A stretch of 64,000 nt of DNA from Methylobacterium aquaticum (GCF_016804325.1 NZ_CP043627.1:1873001-1937000), one strand, 5' to 3'. Counted from the stretch's first letter, positions 26,488 through 36,510 are shown. Program-made: numbers and translations. The notes: generated by a model not told the origin, from the letters alone.

Positions 26488-28536
26488 TCAGGCGTCGGCC
26501 CGCTCGGGCACGGGCTCGACCGCATCGTCCGCCCCTCGCGCCGGGGCGGGGGCGGCGGCCGGCACGTCGCGCACGGCCTCCAGGCAGGCCTCGACGCCCT
26601 CGCGCAGCGAGACCGCGTAATGGTCGGCGCCGAGCGATGTCCGGGCGCCGGGATCGCTCAGCACCGCGTCGTCCGCCGGCCACAGGCCGACCAGCACCTG
26701 CGCCTCGGGCGCCCGCCGCCGCACCCGCTGGACGAGGTAGCGCAGATGGGCCGGCGTGCCGCTGATCTCGAGATAGGAGATGCAGACCATCCGCGCCGCC
26801 GAGGCGTCGAGCGACCCGATCTCGGCCCGCGACACCGCCTCGAACGGCACCACCCGGGTGCCGAAGCCGTGCTTGTGGAGGAGCTGGGCCAGCATCATCG
26901 AGGCGGCCTCGTCGAGCGGCCCGCGGCCGGCGACGCAGAGCACCGCGCCGTCGCGCCGCCAGGCTTCCGGCAGCTGGTCAGGGGCGGGGGCGTCCGGCAC
27001 GGCGGGGGCGGCCTCGCACGGCACGTCCTCGTCCTGGCGGCCCGACAGCAGCCGCCCGGCGAGGCTGGACTTGGCCTCCGGCGCGGCGTCGTCCCGGTCG
27101 GCGAGGTCCTCGATCAGCTGCGCGATGCCGACGCGGATGCGCTCGAGCTGGCTCTCGGTCAGCACGCCGCGGCGGGCGTCGGTGGCGGCGAGCTGGAGGC
27201 CTTTCAGCGCCACCTCGTCGTAATAGGAGGAGAGCGAGCACTGGGCGAGGATGACCTCGGCCAGTTCCTGCGCCTCGTCCGGGTCGTCGGCCAGCATGCG
27301 CTGGTAGAAGTTCTCGACCGGAGTGAGCGCCGGGCGGTCGCCGAACAGCACGTCGAGGAATTCGAGCTTGTCGACGTGGCGGCCGAGCACGACGAGGCAG
27401 ACGGTGAGCGGCGTCGAGAGCAGGAGCCCGACCGGTCCCCACAGCCAGGTCCAGAACAGGGCCGAGACCAGGACCGCGAAGGGCGACAGCCCGGTGGAAT
27501 GGCCGTAGAGCAACGGCTCGATGAACTGGCCGACCAGCGGCTCCAGCACGATGAACAGGGCGGCGGTCGCCAGCACCATGTTCCAGCCCGGATCGACCGC
27601 GGCGGCGAGCGCCAGCGGCAGCAGGGCCGACAGGAAGGCGCCGATATAGGGCACGAAGCGCATCAGCGCGGAGAAGATGCCCCACAGGATCGGATTCGGC
27701 ACCCCGATCAGCCACAGGCCGGTGCCGATGACGAGGCCGAACCCGGCATTGAGGGCGAGCTGGACCAGGAAGAACCGGCTCAGGCGCCGCGCCGCGTCGT
27801 CCATCGCCACGGTGGTGCGGTGCAGGTCGCTGGAGCCGACGAGGCGGATCATCCGGTCGCGCAGGTCCTCGCGCTGGACCAGGATGAAGATCAGCACCAC
27901 GAAGACGATGCCGAGGGTGGCGAGCGGCGAGAGGACCGGCGACAGGACCTTCTCGGCGAGCTCGACCGGGCTCGGATCGCGGTCGCGGACCTCGACCAGG
28001 ACCGGCTTGTCGGGATTCTGCACCGAGGGCGGCGGGGCGGGCTTGCCCGACGGAGGCTTCTCGGCGGGTTTTTCCTCCGGCTTCTGCTCCGGTGCCCCGG
28101 CCTGCTGGATCGTGTGGTTGATGCTGCGCAGATACCCGGCGAGGTCGCCGAGCGGCCCGGCCTTCAGGTTCTCGGCCTTCTGGGCGATGGTGCGCTGGTA
28201 GCGCGGCAGGCCGGTCGAGAGGTCGGCGACCTGCATGCCGATGAGGCCGCCCAAACCCGCCACCACGGTGAGCAGCAGCAGCACCGCGACGCCGACGGAT
28301 GGAATCCGCCCGAGCCGCAGCTTGCGCAAAAGCGCCACCAGCGGCCCGATGACGAAGCTGAGCAGCACCGCGATGGCGATCGGGATCAGGATCTCGCGGC
28401 CGAAATACAGCGCCGCCACGATCACCGCGGCGATCACCAGCGGCGCCGCGAGGCCGTCGCCGGGGGTCTCGGCGGCCTGGACCCGGGCCGGCTTCATCGG
28501 CAGGAGGCCCCTGCGATCGTCTCGCCCATCCGCCAT
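26488..28536 (-). CDS. AI-2E family transporter with an extra C-terminal cytoplasmic domain
   Basis: A 682-residue membrane protein. Residues about 30-100 and 205-395 hold the hydrophobic segments of the AI-2E exporter (PerM/TqsA) family, with FVPYIGAFLSALLPLALA and PLLYGHSTGLSPFAVLVSALFW as family landmarks. A proline/lysine-rich loop of about 60 residues lies between the first helices and the core. The final 280 residues are soluble: a helical part, then an alpha/beta domain (MVCISYLEISGTPAHLRYL, VLVGLW) like that at 1-282. The family moves signalling molecules, ions or metabolites, so the name does not prove AI-2 transport. The ATG at 28536 is chosen; a GTG at 28554 is possible. Confidence 0.85.
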   Translation of the reverse strand: MADGRDDRRGLLPMKPARVQAAETPGDGLAAPLVIAAVIVAALYFGREILIPIAIAVLLSFVIGPLVALLRKLRLGRIPSVGVAVLLLLTVVAGLGGLIGMQVADLSTGLPRYQRTIAQKAENLKAGPLGDLAGYLRSINHTIQQAGAPEQKPEEKPAEKPPSGKPAPPPSVQNPDKPVLVEVRDRDPSPVELAEKVLSPVLSPLATLGIVFVVLIFILVQREDLRDRMIRLVGSSDLHRTTVAMDDAARRLSRFFLVQLALNAGFGLVIGTGLWLIGVPNPILWGIFSALMRFVPYIGAFLSALLPLALAAAVDPGWNMVLATAALFIVLEPLVGQFIEPLLYGHSTGLSPFAVLVSALFWTWLWGPVGLLLSTPLTVCLVVLGRHVDKLEFLDVLFGDRPALTPVENFYQRMLADDPDEAQELAEVILAQCSLSSYYDEVALKGLQLAATDARRGVLTESQLERIRVGIAQLIEDLADRDDAAPEAKSSLAGRLLSGRQDEDVPCEAAPAVPDAPAPDQLPEAWRRDGAVLCVAGRGPLDEAASMMLAQLLHKHGFGTRVVPFEAVSRAEIGSLDASAARMVCISYLEISGTPAHLRYLVQRVRRRAPEAQVLVGLWPADDAVLSDPGARTSLGADHYAVSLREGVEACLEAVRDVPAAAPAPARGADDAVEPVPERADA

Positions 28537-28662
28537 GCGACGCTCAACTCCCACGCGCGCGGCGCTCGCCGTCTCGCCACGCTTCCACCGGGGAGGAACG
28601 GGGTGGGCGGCGAAACGATCCGCCGTTGACCCAGGGCCATGCTCGCGAAATCGTGTTTGCGC

Positions 28663-30774
28663 TTACTCGATCCGCACCAGCACGCTGTCGCTCGCACCTG
28701 CGGCGTCGAGCACCGAGATGCGCACGAAGCCGGCGCCGTCGGGCTGCCACTCGGCCTGGCGCCGGTCGGATTCGGTCACCGGCAGGCCGCCGACGAGCCA
28801 GGTCAGCGGCAGGGTGCCGCCGAGCGCCTTGAGGGCGAGGCCGGCGGGAACCCCTTCCTGCGCCCCGAGATCGATTCGCGCCCCGTCCGGCGGATAGGCG
28901 ATGCGCAGGCGGTCGGTGGGGCCGCCGTCCCGGCGCAACGTGCGTAAAGGAGGCGGCAGGGCCGAGGTCGTCGCCACCAGGGCGTCGCGGGGGCGCGCCA
29001 TGGGCTCCGGGTCGCCGCCGAGGCGGGCGAAGGCGTCGAACAGCAGCGGCGCGGCGGCGATCCGCCCGACGAGGCCCGGCACCCCGGCCCCATCCGGCCG
29101 CCCGAGCCAGACCGCGATCGTGTAGCGGCGGTCGAACCCCACCGCCCAGGCGTCGCGATAGCCGTAGGACGTGCCGGTCTTGTAGGCGAGGCGGTTCGGC
29201 AGGGCGCTCTCGGGCGGCGGCGTGCCGCGCAACACGTCGGCGACGTACCAGGAGGCGACCGGCTCGGCGATGCGCGGCAGGACCGCGTCCGTCGTCGGCG
29301 TGTCGAGGCGGCGCTTCAGCACCGGCACCGCGCCGCCGCGGGCGAGCCCGGCATAGAGCCGGGCGAGGTCGGCGAGCGTGATGCCGAGGCCCCCGAGCGC
29401 CACCGGCAGGCCCGGTGCGGCGTCCCTGGGCAGGGCGATGGCGGCGCCGGCGGAGCGCAGGCGGGCGATGAAGCGGGCCGGCCCCACCGCCTCCATCAGC
29501 TCCACCGCCGGGACGTTGAGGGAGAGCTGGAGCGCGCGCCTCGCCGTCACCGTGCCCTGGAAGGTGAGGTCGAAGTTTTCGGGCGCATAGGAGGCGCCGA
29601 ACCGGGACGGGCGGTCCTCGATCAGGGTCTCGGGATGGGCGAGCCCCGATTCGAACGCCATGGCGTAGACGAAGGGCTTGAGCGCCGAGCCCGGCGAGCG
29701 GACCGCGCCGGTCATGTCGATGGCGCCCGACCGCGTCGCATCGAGATAGCCGGCGCTGCCCACTTGAGCCCGCACCTCGCCGGTGGCGTTGTCGATGACG
29801 AGAAGCGCCGCCGACAGGCCGGGCGCGATCGCCGCCGCCCGTTCGGCCACCAGTGGTTCGAGCCGGGCTTGCAGCCGCGCGTCGAGGGTGAGCCGATGCA
29901 CGGCCAAGGCCGGCTCCTGCGCCGAAGCCGCCTCGGCGGCGTGGGCGGCCAGCATCGGGAACGGTCTTCGCCCGTGCGGCACCGGCTCGGCCTTGGCGGC
30001 GAAAGCTTCCGCCGCCGGAACCACGCCACGGGCGGCCGCGAGGTCGAGCACCCGGTCGCGGGCCCGGCGGGCGGCCTCCGGGAACCGGTCGGGCCGCCGC
30101 CCCTCCGGCGCCTGGGGGAGAGCCACCAGCAGGGCGGCCTCGGCGAGCGTGAGGCGTGCCGGCTCGCGCCCGAAATAGGCGAGGCTGGCCGCCCGCAAGC
30201 CCTCGACCGGCCCGCCATAGGGGGCGAGCGCGAGATAGAGCCGCAGCACCTCGTCCTTGCCGAGGCGCCGCTCCAGCTCGATCGCCCGGGCGATCTGGCG
30301 CAGCTTGGCTTTCAGCGAGCGCTCGCCCCGCGGCTCGACGAGGCGCGCCACCTGCATCGACAGGGTCGAGGCCCCCGACACGATCCGCCCCGCCGCGAGC
30401 CACTGCCCGGCGGCGCGGAGCAGCGCCCGCGCATCGACGCCGGGATGGTCGCGGAAGCGCCGATCCTCGTAGGCGGTCAGCATGGCGAGGAAGCGGGGAT
30501 CGACGGCGCCCGGCTCGAGCGGCAGCCGCCAGCGGCCGTCCTGGGTGGCGAAGGGGCGCAAAAGCGTGCCGGCGCGGTCGAGGACGATGGTCGAGCGGGC
30601 GTTCGCCGCGGTGAGGTCGAGGGGTGGGAGGTCGGGCCAGAGCCAAGCGGCGGCGAGGGTGAGGCCCGCCGCGAGGCCGGCCAAGCCCCACGCCATCCGT
30701 CGAGTCGCCGGTCTGTTGCGCGCTGCCATGCGGAATCTGGTCCCGGTGCGATTGTGCTCCGGCGCCGTTCTCAC
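28663..30774 (-). CDS. pbpC: Penicillin-binding protein 1C, bifunctional transglycosylase/transpeptidase
   Basis: A 703-residue inner-membrane enzyme that polymerises and cross-links glycan chains. One membrane anchor (MAWGLAGLAAGLTLAAAWLW) is followed by the GT51 domain with catalytic Glu in LTAYEDRRFRDHPGVD and ASTLSMQVARL. The transpeptidase domain has SxxK in SPGSALKPF, SxN in LSLNVPAVEL and KTG in YKTGTSYGYRDAW. The last 90 residues are the BiPBP_C domain diagnostic of PBP1C. The GTG at 30774 has GGAAGGG upstream; an ATG at 30729 is an alternative that shortens the cytoplasmic tail. Confidence 0.9.
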   Translation of the reverse strand: MRTAPEHNRTGTRFRMAARNRPATRRMAWGLAGLAAGLTLAAAWLWPDLPPLDLTAANARSTIVLDRAGTLLRPFATQDGRWRLPLEPGAVDPRFLAMLTAYEDRRFRDHPGVDARALLRAAGQWLAAGRIVSGASTLSMQVARLVEPRGERSLKAKLRQIARAIELERRLGKDEVLRLYLALAPYGGPVEGLRAASLAYFGREPARLTLAEAALLVALPQAPEGRRPDRFPEAARRARDRVLDLAAARGVVPAAEAFAAKAEPVPHGRRPFPMLAAHAAEAASAQEPALAVHRLTLDARLQARLEPLVAERAAAIAPGLSAALLVIDNATGEVRAQVGSAGYLDATRSGAIDMTGAVRSPGSALKPFVYAMAFESGLAHPETLIEDRPSRFGASYAPENFDLTFQGTVTARRALQLSLNVPAVELMEAVGPARFIARLRSAGAAIALPRDAAPGLPVALGGLGITLADLARLYAGLARGGAVPVLKRRLDTPTTDAVLPRIAEPVASWYVADVLRGTPPPESALPNRLAYKTGTSYGYRDAWAVGFDRRYTIAVWLGRPDGAGVPGLVGRIAAAPLLFDAFARLGGDPEPMARPRDALVATTSALPPPLRTLRRDGGPTDRLRIAYPPDGARIDLGAQEGVPAGLALKALGGTLPLTWLVGGLPVTESDRRQAEWQPDGAGFVRISVLDAAGASDSVLVRIE

Positions 30775-31152
30775 GGCAATCCCTTCCGCGGGATCGGGCG
30801 AGGCGCCGCCGCCCGATCCCGCATCGTGCCATGCAGTGATCGAAGTTTCTTCATTGATCGCCGGTTCGTAATAGATAGTTAGCGGCTATTATATTGCTAT
30901 ATATTATAACAATTTCCGTGCCATAGTTCTAGATTAATACGGTTTTTATAATTATTGTATCGCATCATGTGGCGATGTATTTCTCTGGCGCGATCTTGAT
31001 GTGATTGGCGTCGTTGTCGCGTCGCACCGACGATCGATTGACAATATCTGTTACAGACAGTTACATTTTACTGTCGAGGGCTGGAGAAACTGGATCCGGG
31101 CCGTCGAACCCAGTCGACGGCATATCGTCATGAAAACGATTCGGATATAGCA
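30775..31152. other. AT-rich intergenic segment without a recognised gene
   Basis: From about 30865 to 31075 the base composition swings to AT-rich (TTATATTGCTATATATTATAA and similar), in sharp contrast to the window. It has no plausible ORF, tRNA or terminator. It marks the left edge of an island that ends near 33585 and probably contains the promoter of the gene at 31153. Confidence 0.5.
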
Positions 31153-32016
31153 GTGTATATCAAATATGCAGTTGTCATTCTCGGCCTTTCCGGCTGTGCA
31201 GCTCAAGCTGAAGAGTCCTGGTTTCAGGCCTGCGGCCCAGTCTATCCCGTTCGTCTCGAAGGGCCCGCCTGCGAGAGCCGCGCGAGTGAGGGCGGCATCC
31301 GCGGAAATCATCCGACGACCGGCGTCGCATGGTGCTGCGTCGCTCAACAACTGACGCGGGAAGAAAAATGCGCGAAGGACATCAAGAAATTCACTGAAGA
31401 TTCGAGGCTCGGAAAGAGGCCATCCGCGCAGCGTTTCGCTCTTCTGCAGTACGACTGCGCGAACGAGCTCGCCGATCTCTCGAAACGGACCGGCGTGAAG
31501 ATCCCGCGCTACTCGCAACGGCGCGACGTCCCGCAATCGGAGCGGGATCGGCAGCCCCCGCCGGGCGGCAGGCGCGGTCCCGTCATCGATCCTTACCTCA
31601 ACGAGGTCCTCGCCTATGGGATCGCCATCGCGGCGCAAGCCGCCATCGTCTATCCCGTCCGCCCGATGAAGATCGATCCCGGAAATTCACGCATCAACTC
31701 CGGTGGTCCGTCCCATCCCTCGTCGCAATATCCCGATGTCCTCCGGGATGCGCAGCGCCGTCCCAGCGGTATTTCCGGCTTGGGGGGAGGCTCACGAGGG
31801 GGGCAGCAGTCCGTGCCCGTGAACCACCCCGTCGACCAGAATGCCAATGTGCCGGCGCGTTCGTCGATGCCGCCGGCGACGGCCGTGAGGCTCGGCCCAC
31901 AAGTCCCGCAATCGAGCAAGGCGAACGGTGTCATCGTCAATCCGGAGCCCGTAAAAGTGCAGGAAATGTCGCCTGATTTGAAGCAAAAACTCTTAAATCT
32001 ACAAATGACAAATTAG
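31153..32016 (+). CDS. Putative lipoprotein of unknown function
   Basis: A 287-residue protein with a GTG start and a short hydrophobic leader ending in a lipobox-like LSGC (MYIKYAVVILGLSGCAAQAE). This suggests an outer-membrane or periplasmic lipoprotein with Cys near position 15. The next 100 residues contain six further cysteines (FQACG, PACESR, WCC, KCAKD, YDCANEL), perhaps forming disulfides. A middle part VIDPYLNEVLAYGIAIAAQAA may be a membrane-associated helix, and the last 120 residues are Pro/Ser/Gln-rich and probably disordered. I recognise no family. It is in an AT-rich island and lies 27 bp before the Tat protein gene, in one likely operon. Confidence 0.6.
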   Translation: MYIKYAVVILGLSGCAAQAEESWFQACGPVYPVRLEGPACESRASEGGIRGNHPTTGVAWCCVAQQLTREEKCAKDIKKFTEDSRLGKRPSAQRFALLQYDCANELADLSKRTGVKIPRYSQRRDVPQSERDRQPPPGGRRGPVIDPYLNEVLAYGIAIAAQAAIVYPVRPMKIDPGNSRINSGGPSHPSSQYPDVLRDAQRRPSGISGLGGGSRGGQQSVPVNHPVDQNANVPARSSMPPATAVRLGPQVPQSSKANGVIVNPEPVKVQEMSPDLKQKLLNLQMTN

Positions 32017-32043
32017 TTTAAATATTTGATGGGGGTAATTGTC

Positions 32044-33579
32044 ATGAATAAGTCTGATGTGTCCATATCCCGCCGGGCTTTGCTCAAGATGGGCTCCGGG
32101 GCGGCGGCAGGGGTGCTGCTCGGACCGGCCGCGGCCCAAGCTTTGGGCGAGGATCTTTATCCCGCAGATCGCATGATGATGCCGTCCGAGGCGATGGACG
32201 CGCCGACGCAAACGGCATGTTCTCGCCCGCAAGCCGGATCCGACGTCCCGAACCCCGAGCGAGGCGTCTCCATCCTTCGCCTGCTGGAAAGTAAGCCGTC
32301 GCCGGAGGCTCGCATTCCGGGGCTCACCCGGATGGATGGTTTCATCGAAACCGATAGAGACATCATCGTCTGGGGGGTCTCGGAGCCCGGTCAGCCGGAA
32401 TTATACTTGACGGACTTCATCCTAGGATTACAGCTCGCCTTGTCGCCCGACAAATATGCGGGGGCATCGCAGCCAAATATCGGAAGCCAGCTCAGTTACT
32501 ACTCCTCCGGATTCAGTCGCACGGGCGTTTTGATCTCCATCGATCCGGTCAAGGACACGATGGCGCGCGTCAGGGAGGCCGGCACCAAAAAGAAGTATGT
32601 CGACATCTGCTCCGGTGCGCAAAACGTCAGGGTGGAGGGGATGCTGCGCCGCTCACGTGCGGTCAAAGTCCTCGTCGACGCCGATTACCGTATGAAAATG
32701 GTTGGCCTGAGCCGAGCGACTCTGCCCATCAAGCCGGGCCTGCCCGGGACATTCGATGAAACATGGAAACGTCACAAGCAGACGGGAGGCAATTCTGGAA
32801 GCGTGACGTCGAGGTTCTGGTTTCACGCTGGAGATTTTTCATACCATGGATCTGGCAACGCGATCTTCCTCGAAAAATCCAATGTGGTCTTGAGCACCGA
32901 AGATCACGTCACTGTTTCTGATGCAGGAACCGGCCGCGTGAACCCGGACGCTCAGGCTTTCGCATGTTCATGGACCGCGCGAATGGCAGAGATCGAGGCG
33001 GCGGAACCGATTTGGAAGGATCTTAACAACGTCTACAGGCATTTCGCAATCGGACGTATCTACGCGCAACAACATGATCACAATGGTTTTTATAAAAAAC
33101 ATCTTCATAAGTTGATCGACGAGTTTGTGCATTGGGATGTCGACGTGCCGGAGACTTTGCCGGGATTGTCTCGCTGGGAGGAGTTCACCGGGAACGTGAA
33201 AGGCCAGAGAAGACATTTGACGAGCAGTGTCTGCGGTGGCGTGTCCATGGAGTTCGGACGCAATTTGCGCAAGGTCGAATCCAACCTCCTCCAAGGGCCG
33301 CGCCCCTTCGTCAGGATCGAGCAATCGAGACCCTCTCCCGGCGCCATCAGTTGGGCCGTGTTGGCACCGGATGCAGAGCCGCCGAAATCCGCCGACTCCA
33401 AGAGCGGTGCTTCTTCGGGTCAGGTCGAGGCTCAAGCGGTCAAGCGTGACGATCCGCCGGCGCCGGCACCGTCCAAGAGCGAAGGTTATAATTTTGGAAG
33501 TCTCATCTATATCATTCCTATCGGCGTGATAGGCGTTGCCTGTGCCGCGAATCTGTTGATGAAAGAGAAGAATACGTAG
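32044..33579 (+). CDS. Tat-exported DUF1598-like protein with C-terminal membrane anchor
   Basis: A 511-residue protein. The N-terminus ISRRALLKMGSGAAAGVLLG is a twin-arginine-type signal. A middle block KVLVDADYRMKMVGLSRATL, then SRFWFHAGDFSYHGSGNAIF, VVLSTEDHVTV and AEPIWKDLNNVYRHFAIG, matches my memory of DUF1598, a family known chiefly from Planctomycetes. A Pro/Ala/Ser-rich spacer leads to a C-terminal hydrophobic segment (IYIIPIGVIGVACAANLLM) with a short KEKNT tail, so the protein should be periplasmic but tethered. The ATG at 32044 is preceded by a GGGGG stretch. Codon use is AT-richer than the window. Function is unknown; the pairing with a Cys-rich lipoprotein suggests an envelope complex. 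Confidence 0.55.
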   Translation: MNKSDVSISRRALLKMGSGAAAGVLLGPAAAQALGEDLYPADRMMMPSEAMDAPTQTACSRPQAGSDVPNPERGVSILRLLESKPSPEARIPGLTRMDGFIETDRDIIVWGVSEPGQPELYLTDFILGLQLALSPDKYAGASQPNIGSQLSYYSSGFSRTGVLISIDPVKDTMARVREAGTKKKYVDICSGAQNVRVEGMLRRSRAVKVLVDADYRMKMVGLSRATLPIKPGLPGTFDETWKRHKQTGGNSGSVTSRFWFHAGDFSYHGSGNAIFLEKSNVVLSTEDHVTVSDAGTGRVNPDAQAFACSWTARMAEIEAAEPIWKDLNNVYRHFAIGRIYAQQHDHNGFYKKHLHKLIDEFVHWDVDVPETLPGLSRWEEFTGNVKGQRRHLTSSVCGGVSMEFGRNLRKVESNLLQGPRPFVRIEQSRPSPGAISWAVLAPDAEPPKSADSKSGASSGQVEAQAVKRDDPPAPAPSKSEGYNFGSLIYIIPIGVIGVACAANLLMKEKNT

Positions 33580-33680
33580 TTCGCGCGCGTGTGCCGGGGA
33601 ACCGCGGCCCGGCCGGCCCGCTGCTGGCGCCCGAACACTGTGCTGGTGTCCAGGAGCGGCTTGGGCCACCACGCCGGGAG

Positions 33681-34688
33681 TCACGCCCCGATTCGTGCCT
33701 GGTGTTTCCCGGCGGATGTCTTACCGCGACGGCCCAGCAGGCCCGACACCGCGCTCGCCACCGGAATCAGCGCCCCGCCGACGAGGAGGCCGACGAGGCC
33801 CGAGGCGGCTGCCGTCACCACCCATTCGACGACGCCCCGGATCGAGGGGACGAGCGCTCCCAGCCTCGTGGCCGCCTCATGGGCCCAATGCGCCGGAGCC
33901 GACAGGCCGTAGCCTTCGAGCCCGTGCAGCAGGATGCCGCCGCCGACCCAGACCATCGCGGCGGTGCCGACGATCGAGAGGAGCTTCAGCAGCACCGGCA
34001 TGCCCTTGACCACGCCCCGGCCGATCCCCCGGAGGAAGCTGCCGAAGGGCGGCTGCGCGGTGCTGCGGGCGAGGACGAGGCCGGCATCGTCCGCCTTCAC
34101 GATCAGGGCGACGGCGCCGTAGACCGCCACGGTGATGCCGATACCGACGATCGCGAGCACGACCGCCTTCATCCAGATGCTGCCCTCCGGCAGGGCGGCG
34201 AGCGTGATCGCCATGATCTCGGCCGACAGGATGAAGTCGGTCTTGATGGCGCCCGCCACGCGGCGCTCTTCCAGCGCCGGGTCGCCTCCGGCCCCGGCCG
34301 CGGCCTCTTCCGCGTCGCCATGGGCGTGGTGCGGGACTACGGCCTCGTAGACCTTCTCGGCGCCCTCGTAGCAGAGATAGGCGCCGCCCAGCATCAGGAG
34401 CGGGGTGATCGCCCACGGCGCGAAGGCGCTGAGCGCCAGGGCACCGGGGAGCAGGAACAGGAGCTTGTTGCGCAGCGAGCCCAGCGCGATCTTGCCGACG
34501 ATCGGCAGTTCGCGCTCGGCCGCGAAGCCCACGACGTAGCGCGGCGTCACCGCCGCATCGTCGATGACGACGCCCGCGGCCTTCGTGCCGGCGCGCGCGG
34601 CCTGCGCCGCGACGTCGTCGAGGGAGGCGGCCGCCGACCGGACCATGAACGCGACGTCGTCCAGCAGAGCCAACAATCCGACGCTCAC
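33681..34688 (-). CDS. DUF808 (YedI-like) inner-membrane protein
   Basis: A 335-residue membrane protein. The N-terminus SVGLLALLDDVAFMVRSAAAS and LAALPEGSIWMKAVVLAIV are family marks. GSLRNKLLFLLPGALALSAFAPWAITPLLMLGGAYLCYEGAEKV (residues about 80-125) is nearly the family consensus of E. coli YedI. At least seven hydrophobic segments are seen. The function is unknown. I prefer the GTG at 34688 (GGGGGA upstream; N-terminus aligned with YedI) over an ATG at 34709. It follows the island at 30.8-33.6 kb, convergent with it. Confidence 0.85.
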   Translation of the reverse strand: MSVGLLALLDDVAFMVRSAAASLDDVAAQAARAGTKAAGVVIDDAAVTPRYVVGFAAERELPIVGKIALGSLRNKLLFLLPGALALSAFAPWAITPLLMLGGAYLCYEGAEKVYEAVVPHHAHGDAEEAAAGAGGDPALEERRVAGAIKTDFILSAEIMAITLAALPEGSIWMKAVVLAIVGIGITVAVYGAVALIVKADDAGLVLARSTAQPPFGSFLRGIGRGVVKGMPVLLKLLSIVGTAAMVWVGGGILLHGLEGYGLSAPAHWAHEAATRLGALVPSIRGVVEWVVTAAASGLVGLLVGGALIPVASAVSGLLGRRGKTSAGKHQARIGA

Positions 34689-34790
34689 GGCCGATCCCCC
34701 CGAGCCCATCACAGCTTTGCTGGAAACGGACCAGAACAGATTCGGCTCCGTGCCGCGACCGTCCCGGCGGCGTCTGCCCCCGGTCGTCCG

Positions 34791-36505
34791 CTACAGGAAC
34801 GGCGCCGGGTCCTTCGGGTCGCGCATCGGCTTCACGTCGCGGCGGTTCCACCAGCCGCCGCCGAGCGCCTGGAACAGGGCCGCGGTGTCGGCATACTGGT
34901 TGGCCTGCGCCTGGGCCTGGGTCACCACGGACTGGAGATAGGCCGACTGGGTGATGAGGAGCGAGGCGCTGCTGACCGCGCCGAGGCCGAATTGCTTGCG
35001 CACCAGCTCCACGCTCTGCTGGCTCGCCCGGACCGCGGCATTGGAGGCGGCCACCGCGCGGCCGTCGGCCTGGAGGGCGCGGAGCGCATCCGCTACGTTC
35101 TGGTAGGCGCCGATGACGGTGGCGCGGTACTGCGCCTGGGCCTGGACCAGATTCTCCTCCGCCGCCTGCTGGCGCCGGAACAGGGTGCCGGCGTCGAAGA
35201 GCGGCTGGGCCACCGCGCCGGCGATGGTCCAGAGGCTGGCGGCCGGGTTGAGGAGCGCGGCGAAGTTGGTGGCGCTGGCCCCGGTCGCGCCCGAGATGGT
35301 GAATTGCGGCAGGCGGTTGGCTACCGCGACGCCGACCTGGGCGCTCGCCGCGTGGACCGCGGCCTCCGCCGCCTTCACGTCAGGGCGCTGCTCGATCAGC
35401 CGCGAGGGCAGGCTCACCGGCAGGGTCCGGGGCAGGTGCAGCGAGGCCAGCGTGAAGGTCTGGCTCACCTCCTCGCTCGGGAAGCGGCCGGCGAGCGCGG
35501 TGAGCAGGTTGCGCTGCTGCGCCAGCGCCCGCTGCAACGGCGGCAGCAATTGCTGCGACTGGGCCAGCAGGGCTGTCTGCTGCACCACGTCGGCGCCCGC
35601 CACCTGGCCGGCATTCTGCTGCTTGGTGATCAGGTTCAGGAGGTCGGTCTGGGCCTGGATCACCTTCTCGGTCGCGGCGATCTGGGCCGGAGCGACGCCT
35701 CCTGGATCGCCGCCGCGACGACGTTCGAGGTCAGGGTCAGGTAGGCCGCCTCGAGCTGCCAGAGCTGGCCCTCGGCCTGCGCCGCCTGCGATTCGACGGC
35801 CCGGCGGGTGCCGCCGAACACGTCGGGGGAAAAGCTCACCGTCACCTGCGGGGTGACGAGGCTGTAGAGCAGTGAATTGTTGTTGAGCGGCGATTGCAGG
35901 TCGCCGCCCGGGGCCTTGTTGTAGGAGGATTGGGCGCCGAACCCGACCTGCGGGAACAGCGCGCCGCGCTGTGCTTCCGTGGTCGCCCGCGCCGCCCGAA
36001 GCGACGCCTGGGCGGCCTCCAGGCTCGGGTTGCGGGCGAGCGCCTCCGCCACCAGGCTGTTCAGCGCCTTGGAGCGAAACAGCGTCCACCACTCGCCCGG
36101 CACGTCGCGGCCCTGCGCGAAGCTCTGGCCGAGCGCACCGCCCTGTCGGTCCTCGCGGCTGACCTGCGGATCGCGCAAGCCCTCCTTGGTGTAGCGGCTC
36201 ACCGGCGGCGGCGTCGCGCCCTGGAAATCGGGCCCGACCATGCAGGCCGAGGCCGACGCGGCCGCGAGCGCCGCCGCCAGGATGCGGGCCGCACTCCGCG
36301 GGGCCGGGCGGCCCCCTCGGGCCTCGTCACGCGCATCGGGGTCGCCCGCCGCATCCCCGTCGCGTGCATCCTTGTCCCCCGAGCCGGGCGGCGCGGCGGC
36401 GGGCGCGGCGTCGCGCCGGGCCGGGATCACGATCGGGAGGCGCAGGATGGCGCGCATGGAAGAGGGCATGCTGTCGGGGGCGAGTGCGTCGGGTCGGGCC
36501 TGCAT
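34791..36505 (-). CDS. NodT/OprM-type efflux outer membrane lipoprotein, frameshifted
   Basis: The outer-membrane channel of the RND efflux operon. The 5' part (from 36505) has a lipobox region ASASACMVGPDFQGATPPPV, then WWTLFRSKALNSLVAEALA and NVVAAAIQEAS. The sequence then runs into the wrong frame. The 3' part (APAQIAATEKVIQAQTD onward to 34791) is the second half of the same channel, with DVKAAEAAVHAASAQVGVA and AYQNVADALRAL. One base is missing in the GGGCC run near 35685-35691. With it the gene encodes 571 residues. The N-terminal 85-residue extension before the lipobox is unusual and may contain a further start-site or sequence problem. It begins 5 bp after the RND pump stop. Confidence 0.8.
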
Positions 36506-36510
36506 CTAGC

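Noticed and set aside
31051..31638. 195-codon minus-strand frame over the start of the AT-rich island
   Set aside because: It overlaps the better supported lipoprotein gene at 31153 and lacks domain or start signals.
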